DNA of 64,000 nucleotides. Origin: Cinclus cinclus. Lineage: Eukaryota; Chordata; Aves; Passeriformes; Cinclidae. The notes beneath the pieces were generated by a model that searched no databases, was not told the DNA's origin, and worked only from the letters and a program-made list of their open reading frames with translations. This document shows, piece after piece, positions 11,761 through 26,147 of this stretch. Position 1 is the first letter of the stretch. Each line of letters starts with the position of its first letter. A program made the position numbers and the translations under genes. Location of the stretch: the NCBI RefSeq assembly GCF_963662255.1, contig NC_085060.1, forward strand, positions 10,851,630 through 10,915,629. Direction: 5' to 3'.

Positions 11761-14700
11761 GAGATGAGAAGTAGAAAGTGTTCAAATGTGAGGGGGGCCA
11801 AGGATTATAAATGCGTAATGGAATGTGGCCCTTGAATGTACTCACTTGGGAGCAGCTTCCGTCATGATGTTGTAATTATTCCTCTAAGAGGAAAATATTC
11901 ACAGGCATTTAACAGCAGCTGAAAAAACAGCAGCAACTGAGAGGATCAAAGAGAAATGCCATAAAGGCTGGTAGCAAATGGGGGCGGTAGCTGGGGTAAG
12001 TGCTATTAACCTTGTATCTGAAGAATGTGGATTATGGTTTCTGCACTATTTTGATTAATAGCTATCCTTTTTCCATGATAACAAATCTCTGCAACTCTAA
12101 TAGAAATTATAATTAGTCACAACTAAAGCTTGTTTGAAGAAATTATTTCAGCCTAATAGAGTGTGGCAGAAGAGTTTACGTGACTCTGCTCTTCAGAGGC
12201 TCTGTGACCTGCTCCATGGAACCAGCGATTTTACCATATTTAGGGACTTTGTGGGACTGCATGCCCTTTCTTCAAGACCCCTTTGTTAATTAAGAAACTA
12301 GAGTTACTCTGTGTCATGTTTTAGCCTATGTCAAACAATACTGCTTACAGCATGTGGGTCTGCTTGTTGAACTTATCTACATAACTATGAGTTGAGAGGG
12401 GGAATGAACAGTGCTGGAGGCTGCTGATGGCTTTTCATGGAATCAGACTCTCTGTGGCCTTGCTGTTGGAATGGCTTATGAACTTGGATCCAATTAAAAT
12501 CAAGTCCAGCTACATGATGAGTAATTGCTTGCTTTATTTTGTAAAACTGGCACTCAGTAAACTTATGTAATTCATTCTTCACAGGAAAAACACAAGAGTG
12601 ATGGAGGAAGAACAACATGGCATTGGGTCGGGAAGCACAATATCTCTGTAGCACATGGAAGATGAACTGAATTTTCCTGGTTCTGATGTATAAAAAGACA
12701 TGGTCAATGGTGTGCAATCAGGGTGGTGCCTTTTTTTTTAACCCCTGTACCGTAAAGCCACTGGTCAAACACAGAATATAGTGTTGGGGTTTTTTGTTCT
12801 TTGTGTTTGGATCCTTATTTTATGATATGCCAGAATCTGATGTTTCACATGACATAGATGGGTCTTTGTTAATATTTGAATGGCTACTTTATTGATCCAG
12901 ATGGTACAAATGTGAACTTGAAGTTCACTGGCTTCTACTAATCAGCATTCTGTGTGCATCTAGACTTCTGATTTTTTTAAGATAATAATGTGTTTCTCAT
13001 ACTATTTGTACTGCCGTGTTCATATTGACTTAAATGCTGCTTCTTACCAATTCATGTACAACAGTATGTGGAGATAGAGGAAGAAATGTTTCACTGAGCA
13101 GATTATCAAACCTGAGAGGAGAAAGTAGTTTTCCAGATGACTTGATCCTGCAGTGTATGTCACTAAGAGTATCAGAAAGCTACTAAGCAAATGGATGCAA
13201 GGTTCTGGATGACATAGGCTAAATAAGTCTGTCTGGACTCATGTTCTGTTGAGTATGAAACCATCTGTTATGAGGGAAAATACAGCAAATGGGAGAATAC
13301 TCTTGGGAGGGAATGGAGATTTTGGTTGTAAGAGGGTATGTAAAATGGCAAAAAGCAGTGGCTGGGTTTTGGCTTGCACTGTCAGTATGTACATTGTCTA
13401 CAACTGCAGTGAGGTAGGGATTATAGGATAAATTAAGCTGGGCTCCAGTCTATGGAGCTAGGATTTCTAACATCTCTGTGCACTGAGGTATGGAACTCTG
13501 GTGGACTTCCCCATCCTGACACAATGCACATGGTGTGTGTTGTGTTCACACTTCAGCTGGCTTGATCCATTTTGGGCAAGTAATTCCTGGTGGCTGGGGA
13601 TGAGCATGGAGATGCAGAGAAACTGAATAAAGTTCAGACAGAATATGCTAGTTGGACATCCTTCTACTACACTAAATTTGGCCTTGTATGATGCGGCATT
13701 AGATAAAGAATTTAAACTTATTAATGGAGGAGTAATTTGACAGAATGTCCTAAACTGTGACTGTCTTAATTTCTTTTTTCTTATTTTGATAAATCCTGTG
13801 TAGTATCTTTGCTTCATGTAACAGCCATAAATTTAGATTTGCAGTTAAATTTACCTAGTCTTTCAGAGGAATGAAAGTTTTCTTAGCAGAAACAATGAGA
13901 GAATACAGAACTGGTTTTCTGTATTGGATGTAATACCACAGGAATACATTTCCCTTCTGCATTTCCCTCTAAAGCAAAATGGATGCATCAAAAAGAATTT
14001 CCTCATCCTGAATCTCAATGTTTGTTTGCTCTGAGTTTTTTATGAGAGCAGAGTAAAGTTTACAAACTTGGGCTATTGTAGGTTTTAAAATATGAGAAAG
14101 TAGTACATAATATAAAAACTGTTCAAAACTCAGTTAAAATGTTATCTTCAAACTTGGTAATTCTCTTTTGTTCTGAAGGAGATTTTTAGGAACTCTACAG
14201 TCTTCTCAGTGCTTAAAAGATTGCTTTTCAGTAATCTGTGTTGGGAGATTAGTCAGTGAACACATAATTTTCCATAATCATAAGAGAAAAGAGTTTTGAA
14301 TAGTGGCCTCAGACTCCCCTGGGTCACTCAAATCTTAAATTAACTTCTGTTGGTTTGATAGTTGGGTTTTCTTTAATCTTTGAAATTGCTAAGAGCACCA
14401 TAAGGCTAGCTAGCAGGAATTTTCTCTTGTCTATTGAATCTCACTTACAAGGATTAATGAAGAGGAAATGGGAGTTTTGTTGTAGAAACTGAGTGAATCT
14501 TATGGCCTCTATAGCAAACTGTTTGTTGATTTAGTAGAAATTGTGTTTCACTAGCAGGGTAATTCATCAGCATCAGACACCAGTAGTACTGTATGTGCTG
14601 AAATCAATTTTGTATAAGGTTCAGAGCACACTGGAAATCTTATGCTTTAGGAGATCTTTCTGGGTATGACGGAGAAGAATCAAGTGATTACCCTAGAGGG

Positions 14701-17111
14701 AAGAAAACAAGTGTGCTAAGACATGTCAAACTTTATCAATCAAAGCTATTTAACAAAACAAAATAAAACAAACAAAAAAAATGGCATTGACCATTTTAAT
14801 TCACGTTGGCAAAAGTACTTCCATTTTCTGAAAAACAGCTTGGGGAAATATTTAGAATGTTGAACTTCTCAGTCAGTAAGGTTGTAGATGAAGAATGTCA
14901 GAAGCACCATTAACTGGAAGCAGTTTATATGTTGGCAGATGATGTATGAGTGCAATGGGCCATGATGGTCAGCACACAGCCCAGCAGAGGTTCTGCCTGG
15001 CTGGTGCTGAGAGATGAGAATTTATCAGTCCTGTGCTCCTTTCATCCCTGTGCTTTTGGAAAGGCTGTGGAAGGGTGTCCGTGCAGCCACCAACAGCTGG
15101 GTGACTGTTACTGGGTATGCCACAAAAGGACATAAAATATGAATCAAGCTACAAATGTTGGGGTGTGATAAGGGGTGGGAAACTGTGACTATATCCAGTA
15201 ATGAGGAAAACTACCTGAAGCTTTATCTCCTGATGATATTTGGGTACACAAAATCTCTCATTAATTTGGCAGGACTGTAAATGAGAAGGGGCCCATGGAT
15301 GAGAGTTTGACTATCTGTGTCCCACAGGCTCTAATTATCTTAAAAACAAATCAAGTTTCTGAAATATGTCTTTTCCTTCAGACCTCACTGTCTGTGTATG
15401 TTCAGCGGAAAATTAAGACCTGTTAGTGTAAAAGAAATTCCATGCTAAATCAGGCTTGCATATATACATTTCCCCTATTTTACAACTAGTCAAGCTGAAC
15501 AATTCACATGAAGAACTGCTTAAAGCTGAATGCTTAGGGCGTAAAGATTACCCACAGTTGGAACTTAGTAATATCATGTAATAAGACAAGCTAGCGTTTG
15601 TGCTAGCAAAAAAAGTATTGATTAAACTCTTTGTGACATATTATTGCATTCCTCATATTTAGATTCTTGCTAAAGGTTCCCTGAGATACATCAGTTTTCC
15701 ATTAATCACAAAATCACTCTTGGCTTGAGTTTCTGTAGACAGCAATTTTGCAATGTGTGCATTTCATAGCTTATCAAAAGCCTGGTGTTAGACACTCTCA
15801 TGGTGGTATTAGAGAACATTTATTAGCACTGTTGTTTCTAGAGCAAAAGCATGTTCCTGGGAGCATTGTGTCCTGGTGATGGTCTGTGACTTACTGAGAC
15901 AGTGGGAAAGTACTGCATGAAACCTGTGCCAGGCTGCCTGGTACCAAGCTTCTGAGGTAACCTGTGAAACCATACATGTAAAGAGGATTGTTTCATTTTT
16001 GAAGAAGAAATTCTGTGTGAATGTATAAGAGTACTACACCTCAGAAGCTCTGACTTGAGGGAGGGATGACTGCAATCTTGTGGTATTCCTGGTAGTTAAA
16101 ATGTGTTGATGGGCATAAATGATCTGTGTTAGTTCTGAGATTTGTCTTCTTTGCTTTCTTCTTCACCCCCAGGAGAAAAATTAACCCCATTCCATACACT
16201 GGACACAGACAAAGTTCATAAATTTGTATTCAGAGAGTATTTCCTGGTTTATAGCTGCTTACAAAAGTTGACCTTTTTGTCACAAAGCTCCCTATACTGA
16301 CTAAACTGGATTTTGATGTTTTCCATGTTGAGTCACCCCTATGGCATAGAATGCATGGAAGGGGAACTGGGAAACCACAGGGTCCATTTTGGCTGCTGCC
16401 CAGATGTTGCTGTGAGCTTTTGAAGCTGCTGCTTTCCCAGCAGAGAGGTCTGCAGCCAGAAAGTCACTGCACTGCCAGGAGCTGCAACAGAGAGAGCCAG
16501 AATGAACCAAGGAGACAGAGAGGCTTGGCTATAGTATGCCACAATTTATTGCTTATTTATTGTACAAATCTTTAACATGGGCTAATGGAGAAGGGGAACT
16601 AATCCTTTGGGTGTTGAATCTCTTCTGATAGCAAGAAATGTTATCATAAAATTGCAGCAAAATGGGACAGCCTCTGAAAATTTTCCTTGGAGTAAGCTGT
16701 TTTCGCCCTACTGTGCAAAACAACTAGAAAATTTCCATTATAACCATGCACTTTGCCTAAGCTAATCACTTTGTATCAGGGACTGACTTGCCTGAGTAGC
16801 CTTCCTCAGAAGACAGAGCGACAGAGAGAAAATTTTGCATGCTTTGAACTTTACCTTTGAGTTATGTTTTAGAATTCTTGCTCTTTGTCATATTAGTAAG
16901 GAGATAAAGACAGAAATTTCCTATGGAAAAATGGAATAAATAAACACACTACTGAATATGGCCCATGAAATTGAAATTGATATTACATATATAATATTTT
17001 TTTTATTCTTTTCCTTACCAGCAGATGGATCTCCTTCTAAATTCTCCTGGAATATCTCAGAACACACTGAAATAATGTGATGATAATGTTCCTAATGTTG
17101 TAATTTTCAAA
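11761..17111. other. Unique AT-rich DNA, no gene supported
   Basis: About 5.3 kb with only short unrelated frames (at most 116 codons, at 13467-13817 on the reverse strand). A simple A-rich run with AAAC/AAAT units lies at 14754-14781. No promoter-like CpG cluster, RNA gene or recognisable repeat was found. Confidence 0.55.
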
Positions 17112-17580
17112 GGGCTGGAGCACCTACTCTATGAAGACAGGTTGAGAGAGTTGGGGCTGTTCAGAAGAGCCTGGAGAAGAGAAGGCTCCAGGGAAGCTTT
17201 AGAGCACCTTCCAGTACCTAAAGGAGTTACTAGAAATCTGGAGGAATTTCTTACAGGGACATGTAGTAATAGGAAAAGTGATAATGTCTTTAAACTGACT
17301 ATATTATATTATATTATAATTATATTATATTATATTATATTGTATTGTATTATATTATATTATATTCTTTACTCTGAGGGTGGTGAGGCATTGGAACAGC
17401 TTGCCCAGAGAAGCTGTGGTTGCCCCATTCTTAGAAATGTTCAAGACCAGATTGGATGTGGCCCTGAGGAACCTGATGATGGGCAGGAAGGTGATCCTGC
17501 CCATGGCAGGGGTGTTGGGATCAGACAATTTTAAAAGTCCCTTCCAACCCAAGAAATCCTGTGATTCTCTGAATTATTCT
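17112..17580 (+). mobile_element. CR1 LINE 3' end split by a microsatellite
   Basis: The segment follows the CR1 3' end nearly in full: 'ggctggagcacctactctat' and 'gaagacaggttgagagagtt', 'ctggagaagagaaggctcca', then after the simple repeat 'gagggtggtgaggcattgga', 'agcttgcccagagaagctgt' and 'cctgcccatggcaggggtgt'. It ends in the typical tail 'cccttccaacccaagaaatc' followed by degenerate ATTCT units. Divergence is moderate. The part normally lying between 'tttaaactga' and 'ttctttactctgagggtggt' is replaced by an ATATT expansion. There is no complete ORF. The 130-codon frame starting at 17142 is only an open stretch within the CR1. Confidence 0.92.
17300..17366. repeat. (ATATT)n pentanucleotide microsatellite inside CR1
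   Basis: About 13 ATATT/TATAT units with a few interruptions (TATAATTATAT, TGTATTGTAT). It sits where the CR1 3' region usually has an A/T-rich purine segment, so it probably grew from that seed after insertion. Confidence 0.92.
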
Positions 17581-20500
17581 TAATTATTAATATTACATTT
17601 TATGAGCGTATTTCCAATCCCAATATGTCTTCCTCCAGTTTACTGTAAGGATTCCTGAAATACTTTAGTCTGCAAGTGGTAATATCTCCCAAACACATTG
17701 CTTCTGTCTGCTATTAAAGAATCAAACAGTTTTAGTATCCAGGAAGAAGTCCTTAGGGAGTTGGTTTTCTGTGGCTCATACTTCCAAAATTTTGAAGGAT
17801 TGGGCATTCATAGTCAAAAGGCTATAATCAGAGGGTGGAAAGGAAGATAGGAAGAGAAACTGTTGAAACTTCTTGCTTTTAGAAGTGTTTGTAGTCAACC
17901 CATACACTTGTTACTCACTTTCCATTTTGTTCCCTTCAAATGTATTTAGTTTGTGAGAGAACTGGCTTTTGTTGGTATTGCCAGAGGAGTGAGTGCAGGC
18001 TGTGAAGAGAAGGGGAGAGAAAGCTTTGAGCAAAGGCTTTGTATGGGACAGCTGTGCCACTCCAGAGGCCGATCATATTGGTCTAGTTTTACTTACTGGG
18101 ATTTTCTTTTTTTTCCTTACAAAGCAACTGGCAGCAAATTCAAGAGCTGAGAAGGTTCTAGTCCTCCACAGAAATCCTATGCTTCTGAGAAGGGATCATA
18201 TTCTGGTCTGAATCTATTGTACGTTGAATGATAAATCTTGTTCTTTTTTACCTTATGGTGGCACTAGCCACAAATTTGAGCTACATTTGTAGACTGAATG
18301 AGGGTTCTGAAATGGCACAGAGAGCCAATTTGTTTTTCTTCCTGTGTACCAGTACCAGTAAAATAACAGACTGCTTGAAAGATGCTTGTGCATATTGAAA
18401 CTTTCAGTCAATTGATCTTCAGAATGTACTATAAATCTATTTTTTTCAAAACTTCTTCCAAACTTTGCTCTTTTGAATTTATTTAACTTACTGTCATTGA
18501 GCTATGCTTTTCCTAAACTGGAACTAGCTAAAGTCTGAAGTAAGAGCTCTGCTCTCTTTTTCCTTGAGTATTAAGCCTCAGTAAGACTTAAACTATAAAA
18601 TTGGCAACCAGAACGCAGAGGAACTTCCATTATCATCAGCTGTCATTCTTATCTGACAATACTGTATTATATTCTCAATTGATAGTTTTGTGAGCAAACA
18701 ATGAGTGGCATAAATGACTGTGCTGGTCTAACATGGGGAATTTGAATTGTCAGTTAGAGAGGAATAAGGCAAAAAATTGTATACATGGCCAAAATATTTA
18801 GCATAAAACTACTTGCGCTCCTCTTCCCTGCAGAAGGAAGAAGAAAGCTGGGGGAAGAGAGAGGCATATATTTAACAGATGGAAGAGGCTGCCTGGTGAT
18901 ACTACCTCTGTCAGCACTGTTGTCTTCTGTTAAATTAAGTGCCCTGCATTGGCTGCACAGCTGTGGATACTGAAGGAAAAACTGGAAATGTATATTGCTT
19001 AACAGAAAAGCAAAGATTGTTTGTATGAGCTCTTCACTTACGAGGTGACTCCAATATGTGTGGTGGCAGAGGGCTGCTGGGTAAATGGTTGGGGCTGCAT
19101 TCTTCTGGAGCAGACCCTCTTACAGGCTCTGGCCTTCCTGGGCTCATTGCCTAGAAAGCAGTGTATTTCAGCAGAATAGAGCCTTATGAAAGATACATTG
19201 CCAGTCACAAAGGAGTTTGGCCTTATGTAATATAGTCTTAGCAGAAATAAACTAATTTATTTGCAGAGCTCAGTTCCTGTAAAGTGACTTGGTCTGCAGC
19301 ACATGACAATTTAGTGTACTTTAAAAAAATCCTGTCTTTTAATCATCTTTAAATATGGAAAAATCTTTTTAGTATGCAATTATTACTAGTAACTTGACTG
19401 TAGTTCTGTTCAGTAGAAAGTCTCCAAAGATACAGTATTTTATCATCTGTATCACTTTATTATATCTTTCTTCTAACTGACCTTTGTGACCTGATGTTAG
19501 TTAGGTGGTACTTCAGCCTTTCTTGCTGTACTGGAATGTATTTTCCTAGTGTATAAAGTGGTCTTTCAAGATCTGTGTATCTACTAAAGTGTAATGTTGT
19601 GCAGAGTGAGAGAGATCCTTGCCTTTGGAAGCTTTTATCAGGCTTGTGACCTTAAATAAAGCAGAATGCAAATAATAGCTGTAAACACAACTGGAGCATC
19701 ATGGCACTAAAATGCCTGCCTGGTTGTAAAGCTTACACCGTGCTTCAGAGGGATGCTTTAATTACAGGAGAGTTGTTTCAGAATCATCTTGTATGTGATA
19801 GAATAGTGTTTGGAGGTGCAGCAGAGATCAGAGCCTTTCTGGTGTAGCTGCAGTGCAGACTCAATAAAAATTTAAAAAGCTGAGAGAAACATCAGTGATG
19901 AAAAGGAACTACAGAAAACTGTTTTACAAGTGTGGGAGCTGTGGCAAGCCAGCCATTGGCCAGCCATTGATTGCACCTAAACTGGATTTTAAATTTGGCA
20001 CTGTGAGGATAACTGTAGTTCCTCAGGAGAGAGAAGTACTTTGTGAAGAAAAAACTTTGAAATGCCACTTATTTTCTTTATCAGAAGAGGATTTTTAAGA
20101 TATCTCTGTCATTTATCATAACTGGATGGTATGAAATGAAAAATATGATTCTGTAATAGAAATTGCTTGTTTCTTTCTCTGTAGCACATTCTGTCCAGAA
20201 ATGTTCTTGGAGAGGGTACTGCTCATACATGGATCATTAACTAAGCACTCGAGGCACTCTGATCTAACCCACTTTCATCAGATTAAATTAAATAGAAATC
20301 ACAAAATAACGAGCTTTACAGATCATCTCACCTTGGTAATTTTGTACTTGTATTGGTGGAATTAGACACTACAGTAGACAAGATGATTTCTTGTAAGGTA
20401 AGGAAAATTTTAACATGTCAGGAAAAGTAACGGCTTTTGAAAATGAAGAGAGCCAGGAAGACTACAGTGAAGGTGAATCACTTTAAGGATAAATTACATA

Positions 20501-20866
20501 ATGAATTTAGAATTCAAGGTCTATCCTGTGCAAATAAAAATAACTCAAACAACATCCATAGGACCTCTGCTGCCTGAAAGCCTAGGTCAGAAAGCAGAAA
20601 CTACAGGGGTGATAAAATTTTAATTTCTCTAGAAAAAGAGTCTGATTGAAGACTTATGGTCATGGATATGTGAATCTTTGGGCATTCATTATTGTATGTT
20701 TAACAGAGAAAAAGTGGGGGGAAGTTGAATCTGCCAATGAAGTGAAAATAAAGTCAGGCAAATTTGAAAAGACCCTTTTGCGCAACAGCCTTTTTGTAGC
20801 ATTGCTCATTGTTGCTGTTGTTTGTGCCTTCAGGGCTGTGAGCTTTAGCCTCAGCTTTTGAGATAG

Positions 20867-20885
20867 TTTTTTTTTTTTTTTTTTT
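20867..20885. repeat. T19 homopolymer
   Basis: Nineteen T in a row. No AATAAA is seen on the reverse strand just beside it, so a retrocopy tail is not supported here. Confidence 0.85.
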
Positions 20886-21630
20886 AAGACAAGTTCTGAG
20901 TTAATGAATGCCTTGAGATTACCTGCCTTACATGGCAGATTACAGATCTCAGAGAAAGGAAGCTGGTGCCTGGTTTGCCTGTGGAGCTGCAGTGCTGAAA
21001 GCAGACCTGCAGCTGTAGAGTACCAGCTCAGAAGCTTCCACAGTTCCCCTAGCTTGGTCCTTGCTTGTAAGACAGATTCCTTTTTTCTTTCTGTATCTCA
21101 AGTTAAATAAGCTTTCTGCCTGTATTTAAATCGATATTTTTAGTGGCGGCATTCCAGCTGTGTTTAGTCTCATTTTTATTTTAAACACTTTTTGATTTCC
21201 TGACAAATTTCAGCAGGAAAAGGGGACTGGTTCCTGGGCCCACTTAACGTGGCATTCTCCAATTACTTTTGTTGGCTCTGCCAGCACCAGTTAGTGAAGT
21301 GCCTGGCTGGGTCAGCTAGTGAGCTGGGGAGGGAAGAGGAAAGGTAGAACAAAGACCCTGCTGGTTATCCATGTGCAAATTCTGTGAGTTTTTGTATTAA
21401 AAAAACCAAACAGTATTGTGAGACTTTTCGTTTGAAATGCAGGAAATATAATAACCTAGAAAAGAAAAAGTGTTCTGCCATTGCGTACATTAGCTGGAAT
21501 ATCCACTGCCTTGTGCACAACTGCACTGGTGCTTGTCCTTCCTTTGGGTAGCCACCACAGCAGCTGGGAGGAAACAGTTTTTCAGTCAGGTTCTAGTTAT
21601 CCTGAGGAAAGCTTTCATTTTTTTTTTTTG

Positions 21631-21656
21631 TATTAATTCCTGGTATTAATTCCTGG
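21631..21656. repeat. Two-copy 13-bp tandem duplication
   Basis: TATTAATTCCTGG is repeated exactly twice directly after a T-rich run. It looks like a small slippage-type duplication. Confidence 0.95.
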
Positions 21657-24600
21657 AAAAACTTACTGCAGAAGATCTTTTTCTGGGAATCATGTGATTA
21701 ACTATATGTTTATTTTAACTCCATTCTTAGAAGTACTACTTGGTAAGTGGAGCATTAATTGTACATTTAAGGATGTGTGCAGAAAAGTCTAAAAGCTACA
21801 AAAGGTAGGAATAAAGTAGCTTCTTTTCCTTTCATGCAAGTTCTGCAAACCTGTGCCTCCAAATTATCAGTGTCTTGGGCTGTTTTGGTAAAATCCTTTA
21901 GCAAAACAGCAGTTATTGGTCTTTTCAAATAGAGCCACTTCTTAGGGGAGAAAGTAAGATGGCATTGCTCAGAAGTGGCAGTTTAGACATACCCTCATCA
22001 TTCTTGCTGTGGTGCCTTAATGTGTCAGTGCAGCTCGCTCCTCTCTAACTTTCTACGCCACCTTGCTGCCACAAGTTCCCAGGCCACCTTGGAACAGGTG
22101 AGACAAAAAAACAAGTACCCAGTCCTTGCTGCCAGGGCGGGTGGAGTGTGCTGGTTGAGCTGTCCCCGTGGGGTGGCAGCTGAGCCCAGCTTTGCCCTTG
22201 GTGTGTCCCTCCCGGAGCCAGCTGTGGGCTGGGAAGGGCCAGGTGGCCGTGGGAGGATGGCAGTGCTTTGGGCCACCACAGCTGTTCAGCAGCTGAATGT
22301 GCCACAGCTTGCTCTGAGAACCTGGGATTTCCTTTAAAAAACTCTGCGGTGAAGAAACATGGTGTACATGGTATTGCTAGCTTCCCTTTTGTTGGGAGTA
22401 GCTTTTGTTTTGCCATGTGGAAAGTGACTCGAGCCCAGCACTGCTGTCTGGGAGCTCTCCCACTATCCCATCTCCTGCATGCTGCCCAGGGAAATGCTGT
22501 GGGAGAGAAAGGGCCAGTGAATGGAGCTGTGCTGCTTTGCACTTCCTGAGGGTCTGGCCCAGGATTTATAATTGCAGCACAGTTTTTCTTTGCAACTGAG
22601 CTGAAAACCAAGCAGAGAAAAATGGGAACTATAACTGTGAGCCTTTTCACATTGGCCATATCAGAGTCTGCTGCATGGACTTCTATTAGGAAGGAGTGAT
22701 TTGTGACATTTCATAATACTATTATCATCTGTTTTAAAAATGATCAAAAATTGAATTTTCCTGTGGGGAATACAGATTAATTTTATAAAGATACTATCTT
22801 TGTTTTTTTTTTGTTTTATTTATTTTTTAAAAGAAAGCAAAAGCAATTTTTCCCCATCCCCAAAGCAGTAAGTTGTGGTTTTAAATTTGTGTGGGAGTGA
22901 ACTTCAGTAGTTTGCTCTTCGGAAAGAGGGAGAGAGCACAATCTTCATAGAGCGCAGTGAATCATAGTGACTGGTGATAAGAAAATATTTGTTAGGATGG
23001 AACTCTGTTATGTTTGATTGGACATTAATTATCATATCTGTGGATGTGGTTTCCATGTAGAATATACACCAGAAACTACAGAGTTGGTGCTGAAAATTAG
23101 GTGACACTTTAGATGGTAATATATTCCCTTTGAAGTAATTAAGATGGATGAGTTTTCTCCTTATGGCTACTAAGATCTGAATGACAAATATTTTGAGAAC
23201 TGACAAATAGCAGAGGATAGGACTGCAGTTAGTGATAACTTGAAATGTATGTATTTTCTCTGATATTTTCAGTGTGTGTGGCATGGATCGATCCTGATCT
23301 TAGGTAACATTTACTAAAGAATGTTCCTCCTGTTTACAAGTAACAGCAAGACAGCGATGACTATAGTAGAAATAACTTGGACATATTCCCCAATGGTTTG
23401 GATAAACTCAGAGTAAGATGTGACATTTTTGTAATTTTTAGTGAATTGAAACTCTCATGCTTGTACTGGACGATGACAGTGAGCAAGTGAGGCAAGGCAC
23501 AGGAGCCAGCACCATTTTGGTTTGGAGACTAGATGGCTTTTGTCATGTCTTTTCCCTGTCACTGCCAGAATCTTGGGGGTTCTCTTTGCATATTTGAGAA
23601 GCTCAGCTGTAAATAACGCATGCGCTGCAAAATACCTGTCATGCTTCTAGGAGCAAAAGGGAGTAAAATGTGGCCTTGAAGTTGACTTCTCTTTATTTCT
23701 TAGAAATTGACCAAGTTGTGTTCTAACATCAGCTGAGTATTTCTTAAAATGCACCACTCTCTGTGGGGTTGTGGGGTTGTGCAGAGCACTGGCTGGGTTA
23801 TTGTGACCCAGAGCCTTGCACTGCTCACACGCCTGCTCTGGCAGGGCCCATTCCCACTGCCTTCCCCAAAACCATGATGAAGGACAGGGCTGGAATAGCA
23901 GCAGAGTGCATCACACCATGCATGTGTATCTTCTTCCTCTTCTTCCTACTTGGACAGTAGTTTGGCCATTAAAATAATCTCTTGCTATATTTCAAGATTA
24001 TGCCTGTCTGCCCCAAGCCTTTTTAGGTTGCTCTGTGCTTTTCCATAGCCTTTCTAGAACAGCCCTCTTCAAAAGGAAATGCAGGCTTTGTTCTTTTACT
24101 TTCCTTGCTCTCTTTCTCCTCCCATCTTCTCCTTTCATAGCTTTTACTTCTTTATTTTCATTAGTTTAAATACATTAACCAACATACATGCAACATATTT
24201 GTGCCCTATTATTTTAGAGGTTAGTATTGGTTTGTGGAGCTTTATTCTTCCTCATACATTTATTTGGTTATGGTCCAGTTTTCCTTTCAAAGGAATTTAT
24301 TTGAAAGTCGTTTCACTGGCACAATTACCCTACTCTTTCCTTACATAATTTACCTATATGACCAGTAAGTAGTTTCCCTGTGGCTTCTTAATGACAGAGA
24401 GCCCTTAAATTACATCAGTAATGAGTTCTGTGATGTGATAAACAAGAAAATGTTAATAAAAACTTGAGAGAGGGCATTCAAATATATCTCTTCCTCTTCA
24501 TTAAGTTAGTCTGGTTGATCTTAGTGGGAATTGATGATTGTTGCTGTGCTTCTGACAGATCATTTAATATATGTAGGGTGGGACTATCCTGACCAGAGAG

Positions 24601-24925
24601 GCCAAGAAAAAATTGTCATCATGCCCAAAGCATTACCTTAAGAAATAAGTTGGGACATTGGATTTGCACAAGGAGGGAACACCAGTACTTAAGAAAAGGG
24701 CTTTTTGTTCCTGGTGTTGCATATTACAATCATGATATGAAGTGACCTTTGACTCCAAAAATGTAGGGTTTTAGGAATGATTGGAGATTTTTCTTTCTCC
24801 TGTTATTAGGAATGTTTTACAATTTGAGATGGTTCCTGCTTCAGCATTACTTATTTCCTCAGTGTTCAAGACCGTTTTCATAATTTCTTTCCTATTTGAT
24901 TTTCTTTAAAATCATATATATTTTT

Positions 24926-24948
24926 AAAACAAAACAAAACAAAAAAAC
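24926..24948. repeat. (AAAAC)n microsatellite
   Basis: Short run of AAAAC units ending in A7. It is a simple repeat without further context. Confidence 0.85.
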
Positions 24949-26147
24949 AGCAATTGGACTTGTCCCAAGATATAAATGTGTAAATTTCTTGAGAGTGTTG
25001 TTCATTGCTCATCACCCATAGCTCCAGTTATGAACTGAAGTACTTTGTGGGTTGGTAGAGTAGCTCTGCTCAGAGCTCTAAGCTCTGTTCATGCAACAAA
25101 TGCAGGAGACTCAGTGTGGAACCAAAAAAGTAATTGATGTTACCTTGAGGAGTCACTTGGCTTGACTGACATGTTTCATAGGCAAAAGCAAGGCCAAGAG
25201 AGGCTGTTGAACAGCAAAGCAGCATCTCAAATTCATATTCATATTCAAGAAGTAAAGTCTGAGGAAACCTTTGGGAATCATAATATCCTCTTGCCCCACT
25301 TTTACTGACCTTCACTGAAAACAGTTTTCAACCAGCTTAAAGGAAAATTTCTGAAAAAACAGGTGGTTGCTTGGCACTTTGAAGCAGGCAGCACTGAAAC
25401 AGGCGTGCATGTTCCTGTTCCTGATACACATGTTCTGTGGGTTTCCCTCTGTCTGCCTGGACAACTGGGTCAGTGCTGATTACATGCCTTATTTCTATTA
25501 CCTTTATTTAATTTTCACACCTAAGGGCCCTTAATAACTTTCATTTTGAAAATTAAACCATCTTGGTGCACTTCCTTGACCTTTTCAATATTCTGTAATT
25601 AGACTGGCTGTAATTCCTTGTTTCTTCCTGTTTAGTCTCACTAGCCTCTGGGAAGGAATGGAATGCCCATTAGCTCAAAATATAAAAACACTGCAAAGGT
25701 CAAAGCTAAATCTGCATTTCACTGACTGTATTAACGTTCTGAAGGGATGCTGGGGGAACATGAAGCATTTCATTTGTACTTCTGTATATCAGGTATTGTC
25801 ATGCAGGTTTCCTGGATTTTCTTCAAAGCACATCCCCCTAATGCATAAAAATTCTTACCTTAGCTATGACATAACCTGGCATTGCAATCTATTGTATTCT
25901 ATAGGCCTCCATTAGAAGATTCTTCAGCAGCTTAGGGTGCCTTAAAATCCTCTTGACATGGACATTCTTGCAAGTGATTGCAGTTTTTGAAGTTAGGGGC
26001 CTTTTTTGTTCAGGGTTATTGAAATTAGGGTATTTTTTTAACTTCTATTTATAGAATTGCTTGACTAAGTCTGAGCTATTAAAATACGTCCAGTCACAAT
26101 CATCATCCTAACAAACCCAGAGCCTTATAAGATGAGAAAGGGTATGT

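Noticed and set aside
17142..17534. 130-codon forward ORF
   Set aside because: It crosses a CR1 3' end and an ATATT microsatellite, and its Ile/Tyr/Leu run translates the repeat.
20867..20885. Poly(A) tail of a reverse-strand retrocopy
   Set aside because: No AATAAA at the expected distance and no flanking duplication found.
22096..22104. Splice donor CAG|GTGAGA ending an exon with the 22020 ORF
   Set aside because: A single donor-like word with no partner acceptor, no family resemblance and no conservation data.
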